This document shows, piece after piece, positions 1 to 21,233 of a stretch of DNA of 64,000 nt. This DNA is from Lingula anatina. Taxonomy: Eukaryota > Brachiopoda > Lingulata > Lingulida > Lingulidae. The notes under the pieces are model-generated. The model was not told where the DNA came from, made no database searches, and was given only the letters and a program-made list of their open reading frames with translations. The position numbers and the translations under genes are program-made. Each line of letters starts with the position of its first letter. Position 1 is the first letter of the stretch. The stretch is from NCBI RefSeq assembly GCF_001039355.2, contig NW_019774069.1:809746-873745 (forward strand). The letters run 5' to 3'.

Positions 1-300
1 TTTCCCATAATTCCTTCTGTAGGGGAGATAATTAGCATTTAATTTTGCCATTTTTGGACAAGGGTGCATTGCAATGAGTGCCACACCTAGACCCCAATAC
101 CGACAAAGCCCAAATTTTACATGGAACGAGTTGAGATTATAGGTGACCTAAATCCAAGAGATGGGTATGGAGGCCCTTACCGTCTAGGAGGAGAAGCGGT
201 AACGGTGACTTGGCGGCAGAGCCGCAGGAGCTGGGGGGCGGAACATACGGGTCGGGACTAAAACCATGTGTACCGCCAGCGCCTACGCTGGTGGTACAAT
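1..300. repeat. Dispersed repeat family A, copy 1 (cut by window edge)
   Basis: This stretch resembles 11763-12155 at several blocks: a shared start (tttcccataattcctt), a block ending in aagcggtaacggtgactt, and a GC-rich end near 270-295 that can fold as taccgccagcg...cgctggtggta. It lies left of the last visible NEDD4-like exon, so it is probably intronic. No open frame is evident. The class is unknown; the terminal hairpin and lack of coding sequence fit a non-autonomous element. Confidence 0.6.
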
Positions 301-950
301 AATGCTACCATGAAGAACATATTTTTCCAGTCTTGATAAATAATAAAACAATTTTTAGCCCTAGAAGGTCAAAGGTTATCCAGTTTAAATCATCCAAACT
401 GGGGCAACATTTTACCTTGTCTTCAGTAAATCTGTTCTCTTGATACCCATCACAACTCTGTAAGAATCTTCTAAAATAGATTTCCTTGAGACTTTGATGT
501 CTAATTTGTTAGGCACATTTTCCTGAAAAATAATCAACAACTGAGTAAATAAACCTGACAAATTATCTTTATAAAAAATTGTCACCAAAAGGGCATTTCA
601 TACACCTTGGTATGTCATCTTCAAAATGTTCACAAAAATGTGAAGCCTATCTCCATAATAATTCTTTTGATTAAATCTTAACATATAAGGAATGTGACAA
701 TATTATAAGTTGTTCTTATATTTGGATCTTGAAATTAATGATATGAAGCATTATCTTCAGAGGAAAATGAAAAGATCTCAAGATGATACAGACAACCATA
801 TAAACACATCTAATGTATAACCTGCATTTCAAAATTTAAACCTAATATATATATATATATATATATTGGTTTTCTGCTTTCTGCCTGCCTAAATCATTTT
901 TCTAAAATTCACATATAATTGAGAACTGACTTGGGTATATCAATACTTAC

Positions 951-10023
<9,073 letters not shown>

Positions 10024-11762
10024 GTCACAACACTCATTTACAAACAATATATGCGTTGTGAGCTTAACTTCTTCCCTCTCCTATCCCTGCCCGTGTTATG
10101 ACACATAGAGCGCAAGTGCACTGGCCTAGATTCAACTATCCCGGATGTTGCTCAATATTTGTTAGTCTTCTGACGCAAAAGATTTTGTTTACGTCACGTG
10201 GCCAAATCCCAAAATGAGTCGGAAACCCTGCATCGGCAAATAATTTTTCAGATTTTTTGACTTTTGTTTTTGAAAAAAGTCTAAAATAAGAAGTAAATTG
10301 AAACAAGAGTGATTTTTTTCGAAATTATTTCCCAAAAGTTGCATGTACAAGTAAATTTAGTTCAAAACACTACTGCTTTTTCAGAGTTACAATGTAAGTT
10401 ACAATTCAATGTACATGTCACATCTGATCAAATTTTTAATATAATAGTGCAACATCTCAACAATTGAAGTTATTCAAGTGTCTAGATTGCATAAATGTAA
10501 AATCACAGCACAGGAANGGGTAATAAGAATATTGAAGCTTTTTTAATTGCGAGAATATTTCTGACTAAATGATGATTTTATTATTAATGGAAATTAAGCT
10601 GCAATGTGTGGTACATATGCTGTAATTACGCTGTCCTTCATCTCTTGCGTTAGTCTACATTTTGCTGGGAATTAAAAAAAAACCGTGCGTACAATTTTTA
10701 AAGGTCTAGTTACGCCCCTGTAATAGTGCAACATCTCAACAATTGAAGTTATTCAAGTGTCTAGATTGCATAAATGTAAAATCACAGCACAGGAATGGTT
10801 TGTAGACATACAAATGTCGTCATTCATGTTGCCTATCAAACAATATAACTATCCCCAGTATGCAAACAGAAAAAAAAACTTCAATACAAATAAAATATCT
10901 TCATCCAGTCAACAGAAAAGTGTCAGGAAAACATGTAATTTACTGTGTTATAAGCTGTTTATTGTTTATTACATTTTCCTTTTTTTTCAAATCATCTTGT
11001 CTGTATATAAAAATCAATGAAATACCAGTACACATGACAGGGATTCTAATACTGATATGTACAATGCACAAGAATAATATAATGCTGTGTGTAGTGTTTC
11101 ACTTTAAATCACTTTAAATCTAAAAGTTTAGTGTACAGACACACATTCTACTTGGGAAGACAACATTTTACTGGCTGGCATATGAAGCAGTTTCAATAAC
11201 AAAACTAAAAAGCTAACAGAAACAAAAATATACTAGTAAATGAAAGCAAACAAAATTGAGTCAAATTTCAACAATACATTATTTTGATCATCTCTATAAT
11301 ATCACTTAAAAAATAAATACTGATTGAACGGTAAGTTAAAGTGTATTTATCAGAATTATCCAAGATAACCATAAGTATAAAATTAGTATACTAAGTATTT
11401 ATTATATTTAGTATAAAATGAAGCAAGATTTGCAGGATTTGGAAGAAAATGGAGCCACAAATAATGGCAGAATAGCAATTGCAGTGTGTCAGTGAATCAA
11501 AACTGACAGAAAAGAATCCATTGACATTTTCAGGTAATTTTTTCTTGAGTTACTGTATCTTGAATTTCTGCACAATAGTATGAATTCACCATTTTTTGTA
11601 TCACTTTTACATTGCTTTCTAAGATGGCATTCCCAGCACAAAGGGTTTCAACCTGATAGTGAAAAAGTTGGCCCCAACTCACACAGATTCCTATCCTTTT
11701 TCTAGTCTCATATGAGAAGATGATGATGATTCCCATTCTATTTCAAGTTAACACGCCTGGAA
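10024..11762. other. Intergenic region upstream of the NEDD4-like gene
   Basis: This region is AT-rich and holds the presumed NEDD4-like promoter and 5' UTR (just above 10023) plus the duplicated 75-mer. Apart from short chance frames I see no coding sequence and no RNA gene. Confidence 0.5.
10442..10795. repeat. Pair of identical 75-bp direct repeats, first one ending at an N
   Basis: The 75 bases at 10442-10516 recur identically at 10721-10795. The first copy ends exactly at the ambiguous base 10517. The 204 bp between them have no gene. This is either a very recent duplication or a contig-end overlap wrongly retained during gap closing. Confidence 0.85.
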
Positions 11763-12155
11763 ACTAGAGGATCAGAGAGGCGATACCGCCTCCGGATATT
11801 GTATGACTTTCAGTCAAACTTCTATACTTATTTTTCCCATAATTCCTTCCGTTTAGGAGATATATAGCATTGAATTTTCAAAAAAATTTGACAAGGGTGC
11901 ATTTTATGGTGTGTCACGCCCAAGCGAATGCACCGACTGAGACAAAAAAAACCAGGGGGTTCAAGTTGAGACTATATGTGACCTAAATCCAAGAGATGGG
12001 GAGACAGGTCCGTGTGGTCTAGGAGGAGAAGCGGTAACGGTGACTTGTATCCCACGCCACCCTGCGGAGCTGGCGGAGCTCACGGAGCCGGCAGAGCCAT
12101 ACGATACGGGTCAGGACTAAAACCATGAGTACCGCCAGCGTACACGCTGGCGGTA
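11763..12155. repeat. Dispersed repeat family A, copy 2
   Basis: This is the fuller copy of the family at 1-300. It begins near aactagaggatcagagaggc and contains tttcccataattcctt, ggtctaggaggagaagcgg and taacggtgactt. It ends in a strong GC hairpin at about 12130-12155 (taccgccagcg / cgctggcggta). No open frame is present. Confidence 0.65.
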
Positions 12156-12165
12156 CTAATAAGCT

Positions 12166-12771
12166 GCACAGTAACAGTGCCCAGTACAATATTCAGAAGT
12201 TTGATTAACCATTTTAGGTTTAAATCCTATTGTCTCCTTTCGCAAAATAAATTGTTAACAAAAATTATTACAAAACTTTAAACATAAGGTAATCAGATAA
12301 AGGAATGTGCAATTTTTACTTCATAAAGCAAAAATATCAAAAACCATATATTTAACATGCATTTGTAAATAATTATTGGAAAAACCTATCTGACCAACAT
12401 TCATTTCATTGAAACTTGCAAATAAACAAAATACGTATAAAGAAATGATAATATTCATAAGCTAATGGCTTAATCTTTTCAATGTAGGGGGGGGGGGGAC
12501 AGTGGATTTTACTGGTATTGTATTTTTAAGTCATAATTTCTTTAAATTAAAACACACCTACTGAGTGGTAGCAACAAAATGGGAAAGGAGGCTTCCTTAC
12601 AGATCCATTTTATGCAGTGAAAGCAGCATAAATGCTATACAGAAATATAATTTTTATGATTCTTAAATTATGTATTTGAAAGATCGATAAATTTTGTCCA
12701 CTGAAAATATTAAGTCGTTACCATATTTACTTATGTTATTCAGCATTCCCCACATTCAAACAATATTAAAA
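12166..12771. other. Probable 3' UTR and flank of the EPHX4-like gene
   Basis: AT-rich DNA downstream of the EPHX4-like stop codon, with an 11-G run near 12487. No coding sequence is seen. Confidence 0.4.
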
Positions 12772-15665
12772 TCATTCCAATTTTTTCCTTTTAAGGAACT
12801 CCTTCATCATTTCATTGACAACATCTGGTCTCTCTTGCTGAGTCCAGTGGCTGCAGCCATGGATGTACTTCAAGGTGTAGTCAGTGTTGTATTTGCGGGC
12901 CAGCTCTGGTAAATCCTTGTGCAGGGCTTTGTCAGCATCCCCCCATATAGTAAGTACTGGTACTGTGATCTTGCCAGACCCTTCTCTCTTACCTTCCCTT
13001 GGCTGTGCTTGCTGCCAAATACTTGTCCTCATTGAAGCCCGATAATAATTGATGGCTGATGTCAATGTATCTGAAATAAAACTAGGAGGATGTTTTTTTG
13101 TGTTTTTAAAAAGGACCATATTTTCAGAACCATACTGTCACTTTTAGAAAATAGCATAATTTAACATCATGGTCATAATCTATTGATACTTCTGAAATAT
13201 GCTTTGATAAATAAGATAAGTTGTGAAATGAAATTTATTTTTACTTGTATGGGCAAAGTTCAATAAGATTTGATTAGATCAAAGACCATGAAAAAATGGC
13301 AAATCATGTCAGATTTGATACAATGCAATGGAATGTTATACATTCAAATACATTTTATTCCATGTTGGTAGAAACTGATATACATGTATCAGCCATGAAG
13401 CTATTTACATAAAAAGAACTGCAAAGTTCTAAAATAATAATACTAATTATATCTAATTAATCTTGAATACTTAAGGCAACCTGACATATGCAAAGCTGTA
13501 AATCCCAATGCCAATTTAGATTACAATGATTATAAAAACAAAAACTAAAGAGTACAAAATGCATTTGGCATCAAATTTTGATTCACAAAGACAACTCTTA
13601 CTTGGCTGTGAGAAGCAGTAAGTATATGCTTCAAGGTCCTCAGGAGTCATACTTCCAATAACTTTACCATCTGCTCCTCTGAAAGACTTTTGGAGGATAT
13701 CATAGTCATTGTGGCTGATTAAAAACTCTGGAAACCAGGGAAGTTGGAAAAAAAATATGTACCTACAAATAAAAAATGGAAATTATGAGGATATATTTGG
13801 CTTAATATCACAAACGTCACAAAATGGAACAAACCATGTGATAAACATGAAGACAGTCTTATCATCAAACATATCACAAACTGACAAAGCATTATGCTTC
13901 TGGTATTTCACTTTAACTGCACCTACCAAGACATAAAAAGCTGCTTTTTGTTATGATTCATAATGTCAGCAAAAGCCTTTCTATGGGGAGCATTCATGGT
14001 GATCAGTTTATCCACCATGTCTGGGTATTTCTCAGCAAAGGCCCATGCTATAACACCTCCCCAGTCATGTGATACCAACACACAAGATTCATAACCTGGA
14101 ATAAAATATGTTTAAAGAAACATCTTCAAATATTTTAATGTTAGACTGGGTCAAAACTAAGACGCTGTGTAATAAGAGAGCAACTTAAAGCAACACTGTC
14201 TTTTATTTCCACAAAAAAAATAAATAAATAAAATTAAGCTAATAAAAAGCATTAGATTTTATCCAAAAAAAAAATAGTTGAAATATTAACAAAAAATTGT
14301 TCTGTCATAGCTCTTAATTATAAAAGTAGAGAGAAAAACCCTCACCAAGAGCAGGAATGAGCTGCTTTATATCTCCTGTTAGTTTGTCCATAGTATAGTC
14401 AGACACATTTGGTGGTTTGTCGGTTTCCCCATAGCCTCGCATGTCAATAGCAACACACCTGAAGACAACAACACAGGAGAGTGACAATAACATCATATAG
14501 GAATGCAACCCTTAAAGTTTTCACTTGGTAGAAAGCAACTGAATGCACAGAAAAGGAGCAACTGAAACTTGATAACTGATTGTAAAAAATGGACTGCTTG
14601 TTTTTTTTAGTTGTTTCCACATATTTTTTCATATTTAATAAACATGTTTCAGAAAACAACATCTTTAATCCCTTTTGTTTAAAATGTCCCATCAATTGAA
14701 ACAAGCCAATATACTGAGTATAATATGTACCAGTATTTTTTTCATACTGTACATAGAGTCAACGGTCAATTATGTTTTTGTTTGGAAGAATTCAAGCAAT
14801 ATATTGAATCTCTACTGGATAATAAGCTCTTTACCTACCTATAATCTTGGCCGAACTCCCTCAGCTGATGTCTCCAAGAGTACCACCCTTCTGGGAAACC
14901 ATGAACAAACAACATAAGAGGTTTGCCTTCCTTACCATTAACTACACAGTGCATTCTTAGACCCTAAACAACAATCAAAGTAAAACAATAATGTAATTAA
15001 GCATGAAACATGCATGATTACTTTTTTCAACACTGTTTGTATTATTCAAATTCAATGTTTTCTTCGATCATGACAGGAACTGGTCAAATATTTAAGCCTC
15101 TATCAGCTTGACAACATACTGTACTAGTAATACTAGTATTATAGACCATTAAACTGTTTTGGTAACATTTGTAAGAAATTGGAGGCAGCAGCATAACTGG
15201 ACAGACAGAAAAAGATCATATATCATAGATCAGTCGTATTTTCCCCAAAACATTCTATTCTGATTATTGGTTACAAAACGAAAGTGATACATGCACTGAG
15301 CGTCATAATGGAGCTACAGGAGTTAAGTGCCTTTATTACATTTCAAACATGTTACTTCTCAACATACTTTGCAAAAGATAACGTTTATATCACTCTATAT
15401 GTGTATAGCTCTCACATCTGACAAATGACAATCTACAACATTGATCAAAGGTCACCTGCAGTCTGACGTATGTGTGGGTTCCAAGGCTAGGGTCGTTCAG
15501 GCATGCTGGTTTGATCTCCCTTCTCCTTCTTTGAAAAAATCTTATTGGACTACTCATGAACCCTTTCAATAGAATCGGCAGTACAATAACTACTGACCAA
15601 AATGATGCTATCGTATACACGACAGCAAACCCCAAGAATACTTTAACAGCAGTGACAACACCCAT
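12772..15665 (-). CDS. EPHX4: Epoxide hydrolase 4-like alpha/beta hydrolase, complete
   Basis: This is an alpha/beta-hydrolase of the membrane-anchored EPHX3/EPHX4 group. Six exons splice in frame to 358 residues: 15456-15665 (ATG at 15665), 14839-14963, 14346-14458, 13927-14095, 13602-13762, 12772-13070. Human EPHX4 is about the same length. Residues 5-35 form an N-terminal membrane anchor, followed by [17 protein letters not shown], the signature entry into the fold. Visible machinery: oxyanion motif HGFPE at 91-95, nucleophile D160 in SHDWGG, cap tyrosines Y254 (YTYCFSQP) and Y269, acid D306 in WGDADK, and H334 in GCSHW. The catalytic set is complete, so hydrolase activity is plausible; the substrate is unknown. 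An upstream in-frame GTG at 15698 is not preferred. It is divergent from the HMG20-like gene. Confidence 0.92.
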
Positions 15666-15973
15666 TCTAAATGAATAGACTCTACACCTCCGACCCACTT
15701 GTTGGCCTTTCAGGAGATGAGGCTAGTAATTCTAACTGCCTGCAGAGGTCAGCACGTAATTGCAAGAGAGTAAAAACATGCAGAAATAACGGCAGACTTA
15801 ACGTCTTATTAAAAATATAACCGTTTTAAAGTATATTTGCTGACTGATAAAGCTCATATAATAACATTAAATGTGGAATGCTATCAAATTGAATATGTGT
15901 CTTTTCTTGAGATAACGTCTTCATTAAAGAGAGAGCAGAAAACAAGCAGGTTGTTGAAGGAAACAGTGTCGCA
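15666..15973. promoter_or_regulatory. Candidate bidirectional promoter between EPHX4-like and HMG20-like genes
   Basis: Only 308 bp separate the ATG of the leftward hydrolase from the ATG of the rightward HMG gene, so both 5' UTRs and core promoters must share this stretch unless untranslated exons lie farther away. No clear TATA box is seen at a convincing distance from either start. Confidence 0.55.
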
Positions 15974-18900
15974 ATGGAAGGGGAACTCGCGACCACGGCT
16001 AGTTCTACAAATGCTGTTATTGTAAATGGGAACATTTATTCATTATCTTCGCTTCCTTCGGAAGGTGAGAAAACGGACTTGGTATCTGACAAGTTAGATC
16101 CTTCTAATGCCACAGGATTTATACAAGACGGTGGGGTTATTATGGAAACTCCCAAGGGGTGAGTAGTGTGCCAATCATAGAAGTGCCAAGTAGTACTCAG
16201 TGAAAAGACCCTTTTAGACTGACACTTGTATAAGTATATTTTAACATTTTATTAATGATTAATACATTTGCGTATATGTCCTTTGGGGAGTTGATAAAAT
16301 TACATTTAACAGTCCATTTTTCCGTTTTAATTCTTGAATTCTAACGAATAAAAATAAAACGGCTGCACATCCCATGGGACAGTGTGTCACAATAACATAA
16401 CTCACACGTGTGCAATGCTGTTTTAAGTTTTATGATATGTATTTTGTGTGGTAATGGACGGAAGTTATAGATGCAAACAACTATAAAATGACAGTCATCT
16501 TCAGTGTCCACCATGATGTGGGAGTTCTAAATCTCTTTGTTACCTCCTCAAGTTGCACATTGCAGGAAAGCCATCCAATTTTTGACAGTGCTATAAATAA
16601 ATATGTGTAACTTATCAGCACATCTACCAGTCATGCCACTGTAAAATCATACACTCATTAAATACCACTACAACCAGACTTCTATATGCAAGAAGTAAGT
16701 CAAATTTTGTTTTCTACTGGTGTGAAGAATTGCGTATGGAATGTAAGTTGCTTGGCCCTTTCAAATTAGAAATTCTGTTTTTTGGTGGGTAAACAGTTCC
16801 TGGTATAATTCTTGCATTTTGATGTCAGTCAGTGGTGGTCCTCAACAGGGGTAAAACTTGCCAAAACTAGTAGTGGTTGGATGGTAGAGGCAAGAAAAAA
16901 AAAGAAAGAAAGAAAATAGAGTCCTGGAAATGGAATCACTTCACAAAGTGAATGCTGGTGCACAATTATCTAAAACTATATCTTTTACAGTAAATTTCTA
17001 AAATTACAAGCTTTTTTTTCATGCTTATAGGGCATGGGGCAGGAATCTGACATTTGTTTATTATATGCTGTATCAAAGAGATTATTTATTCATTGCCTGT
17101 TTCTTTTAGGTTAGTCTGGGTGAATGTTTCTGATTTAGTGAATGCATATGGGAACCCTATCAACAGTGTAGATTTACAGAGTCACACAGGTGAGAGCTCA
17201 TCAACATTAATATGCAAAGGTGTCAGCAAGTATTTGTTTAATAGAACAACAAACCCAAATTTTAAACCATTTTGTATAAGCTTCTTATCACTCCTGTAAA
17301 CAGTAGTTATTTGATCTAATTTTAACTGATCTTATGCAGAATCACTTTGCTGATTTTCTGTATCATTAAGCCTAAGATTTATACTCTAGATAAAAATTTC
17401 ATAAAAAGATGTTTTTTTATTATGAATAACTCTTTTAGTTTTTTTTTTTTTTTTTTGGTTTTGTTTTGTTTTGTTTTGTTTTTAGATCTGTTAGATCAAC
17501 AGCAGCAGGATGTTCTTGATGAAGACCAAGTAGCCAAAATAACAGATGTTCACAATGATATTAACTCTGGACTCACACTAGATAACCCTCTACAGTTAAT
17601 AACATCTGGGACAACAGTTCCAGTTGCTTTAACAGTAGTGACACCAAAATCTGCATCTTCCACAACATCAACAACTGAACCAATTGAAGGAGAACCAAAG
17701 GTACACATTTTTGTTACTCGTATTGGAGACCTCTTTGCTTGGCAGATGCCACTTTTTTAATTGAATATGTTGATATTTTTTTCTGATTGTGCCAAGATGA
17801 AATATGAATCCTTTGAATTGCATGATGGCAAAATGCATTTCATATTTGCAAATTGATACAAACTTGATTTTTCATAGACATTTATTTTCATTTTCAGAAG
17901 CGGAGAGGTGGCTGGCCAAAAGGAAAGAAAAGAAAAAAGGATCTAGGAGAAAACAAAGCACCCAAGGCACCAATTACTGCGTAAGTAATTTTTGTTAAAA
18001 GACTATTACTATTTGTGGATTTGGACATGCTAAAGAACACTTTCTAAAAGCAACTTTTCTATTGACATATTTATATTATGGAAATAGTATTTTTATTATT
18101 GACATATACATCTAAATTGTCATATACATTTTGTAGCCTTCTTGCATTTTATATCATTGTTCCAGCTATGTACTATATGCCATTGAGAGAAGACAGGCAA
18201 TCAAAGCCAGTAACCCAGAGATTCCATTCTGTGAAGTGACTAAAATTCTGGGTAATGAATGGTCTTCAATGTCACAGGATGAGAAGCAGGTGAGGGATCT
18301 TTATTTACAAGCCTGTGTATCACTGTGCAGTAAAAGTGTTTGTTCTATAAGTGCCAAACCATGCTTCTATTTTAGTGGAAATGTTCACTTTTTACTGAAA
18401 TGACTCAGATAATTTTGTCAGAAAGCATGTGATATTTTTCATCTTAACAGCTTTTTTTTAACAGAAATATTTTGAAGCAGCAGATAAAGACAAGAAACGT
18501 TATGTTGAACAACTGAAGGCATATCAGCAATCTGAAGCTTTTCAGACTTATCTGAGGAAAAAGAAAATAAGAAGTTTGGGAGGTAAGCTTACAAAAAACA
18601 TTAGCAATGAACACTTAAAAGTTCTTCTTTTTAATAAAAGAGATATCAGTGATTTGAAAGAATGATGATTTGGTTCAGAAAAAAATAAAAATATGAGCAC
18701 CTAAAACAAGTATTAAAAATGTTGTGAAGTTTGTCACATTATGACAAAAATGATTTACTGGTCAAAGTATAAGCATGCTTATTGAGCCGAATTTTGGAGG
18801 TAAATTGCATTGTTTATGTATTTCATATTATACTGACAAAAAAAATTACAAATGGTTTTAACTAAATATTTCTGATTTGTGTGTTTGATATTATTCAGTA

Positions 18901-21116
18901 TTACTGGAAAATAATGGGTGATAAAATTATTCCAGATATGGAGGTTTCCCCAGAAATAGATTCCACCATAATGGACTTGGAGGTAATAAATGCCACAGTA
19001 TTACACAAAAAAAATGAGACAGATGCAAAATTCCCAGAGACAATCGTACTAACTTTGGATCAAACTATCTCCAAGGGGATTATCGCTTAATTGCAATTAA
19101 CTTGGTCGGTTTAGATGTCTGTCATGCTTGCTGAGGCTGATAGGGGGTAATTAACTATCGTTTAGCAGCTTTAGTGGGCGTCTCAGACGTCTTAGCCGCT
19201 TGGGCTGAAAGCAATTTAGCGCGGGACCCATGGAGATAGACCAATCCTGTTAGATTGATCTAGGGATAGGAACCCAGTCTTACATGTGTTAAGTGATTGA
19301 AGCAGTAAGGGAAAATTAAAATCTTTATTTAGATATAAATATATTTTTAAAACAAATTTGTACTCAAAGTCTATTCATAACCATACAGTCTGTAGTTTCT
19401 TTTTAATTATCTGTTTGTTTGCACACAGGAAGAAGACCCAAATGAGCTGTATTGCAAAGTTTGCAACATGTATTTTAGTTCATTGCACAACAAAAAAGAA
19501 CACATGTTTGGCAAGCAACATCTGCAAGCTATAACTGGTAAGTAATAGGTAGATATTTAATCACTTAATTATGAAAGTATAGTAAATGAACTTTTAGTTC
19601 ACTAAAATTTATCATGAAGCACTCATTCAGGTATATTTTATAGGTGAATTTGAAAAGGAACTGCAGCAGCAGCAGACAGAGTCGGAGACTCTGGGCTCAG
19701 AGTTCCTTTCTTCTGGTTCAGACCAGAGTCTCCTGACGTCTTCCCCTCCACGCAGCTATGGGGCACAGAGGCAGGTCGACATAGATGGCTTTATGCAGGA
19801 ATTTCTTGAAAGAAATATAGGTGAGTGCTATATGCTTTTTTAAAAGTTCAGAGACTCCCATTGACTTGCCTACCCGATATCAGAAATATGAGGTACTCCC
19901 ACCAGTTCAAAGATACCCATGAAAATTAATTTTGTTCAAAATGATCCTTTTCTTTCAGGTTATGTATACATACTCCTTTTGATAACATACTTAGTTGACT
20001 GCATTTATATATGCAGTCTCAATTTTACCTCAAACAAAGTCACCTCAAACAAGCTAAAATGTGTACAAAGTATTTGTGGAGTTGTTATGACTACTCACGA
20101 CCACTTCCTTTTATGCACTGAATGAATCAGATTATCCTGGCAATCGTTGATATTTTTTAAAGATGCATTATTCATGTTGTTGGAGTGAACATTGCTGTGA
20201 TTTTTTATGTACAGACACAGATGTGTCTGTACATATAGCCATCATCTGCGTCTGTCGTCGTCGCCGTCGTCGCCGTCGTCGTCGCCGTGCACTTTTACCG
20301 ATAACACGATAAGTGGAAAACCATTTTACCTTTTGACTTGAAACTTGCAGAACTGATGAATATTCATAATACGCAGGTCAAGTTCGAAAATCAGCATGAT
20401 CGGGTCACTTTTAGGGAATTTATGCTGTTTTTTATGNTTTTTTGATAATTTCTTTCAGTGCTTTAACCACCCTCTTTGCCTAGTTGTCATTGAATTGTCT
20501 TTCAATTCCCTTGTTCAAAGTCTGTATATGTGTCCTCCTTGATGTCTGGTTTATAAGTGCTGGTCATTTTATCATTTTAGAAAGGGAAGGTGAAATTAGA
20601 CAACTGAGAAAATCTCTTGCAGCAGCCAAAGATCAAAACATGGCATTATTTCAAAAGGTTCAGGAACTGAAGGTAAAGAAAGATGTGTTTGTTTTACATT
20701 TACGGACTTTTTTTATTGTAAATATGTGAATTATTTGTAAGATTTATAAATTTTGATACTGTCTTATCAAAGATTAAAGTAAAAGGGATGAAATAGTTTG
20801 ATAGAATAACGAGTGATTATTAAAATTATCGAAATTAATGTGTTAACAGGCTCTTTATAGAATTTTAATTTACCTTGCCATATCTGGGGAAAATCGGTAT
20901 ATGTAGTTGAACAATCTTGACCTAGGCTATGTACTAGTATATATGACCTTGGCTATATAATATATAACAGAAATATTCTATTAATTTTTCTGTTAGGAAC
21001 TGGACAGCAAATTAGAACAAGACTCTGGCAATCTCAAAGCTTATGGCGCAGCTCTAAGTGCACAAATAGACGGCTTGAAGATGGTCCCCACATTGTTTGG
21101 TGTGATCAACTTCTGA
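15974..21116 (+). CDS. HMG20A: HMG20-like chromatin factor with HMG box, C2H2 finger and coiled coil, complete
   Basis: HMG20A/B proteins are subunits or competitors in LSD1-CoREST complexes at neuronal genes. Eleven exons splice in frame to 449 residues: 15974-16158, 17110-17189, 17486-17700, 17898-17980, 18166-18289, 18465-18582, 18936-18982, 19429-19537, 19644-19820, 20581-20672, 20997-21116. KRRGGWPKGKKRKK (161-174) precedes one HMG box (about 181-250: ILGNEWSSMSQDEKQKYF), as in HMG20 proteins. Residues near 292-313 form a C-x2-C-x12-H-x5-H finger (YCKVCNMYF...HMFGKQH), which I do not recall from vertebrate HMG20. A coiled coil (REGEIRQLRKSLAAAKDQN) follows, like the HMG20 C-terminus. A poly-A signal AATAAA lies at 21228. 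The symbol is by closest resemblance. Confidence 0.85.
19030..19288. mobile_element. Transposon family T, copy 1 (HMG20-like intron)
   Basis: The element aligns by eye to the reverse complement of 53127-53341. Shared blocks include gggggtaattaac, agcaatttag and agattgatct. It lies in the intron between exons ending 18982 and starting 19429. It has no coding capacity; the ends are diverged. Confidence 0.6.
20209..20290. repeat. Palindrome followed by GTC/GCC-rich simple repeat
   Basis: A 24-bp near-perfect palindrome (gtacagacacag / atgtgtctgtac) lies at 20209-20232. It is followed at about 20255-20290 by a (cgtcgtcgc)-type repeat that is strikingly GC-rich for this window. It is inside the last large intron of the HMG20-like gene, 150 bp before the ambiguous base 20437. 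Confidence 0.7.
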
Positions 21117-21233
21117 ATGTAGTGCAATTTTAAAAATATGGTGCTCACATACAATTTCTGATGTACATAGTGAAAATAGTTTTGATAAAATATGAACTTG
21201 GTTGAATTTTCCCTTTCTTAAATTTTGAATAAA

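Noticed and set aside
18881-19090. 69-codon frame around the HMG20-like exon 7
   Set aside because: Only 18936-18982 keeps the frame between neighbours; the rest is intron readthrough into a transposon.
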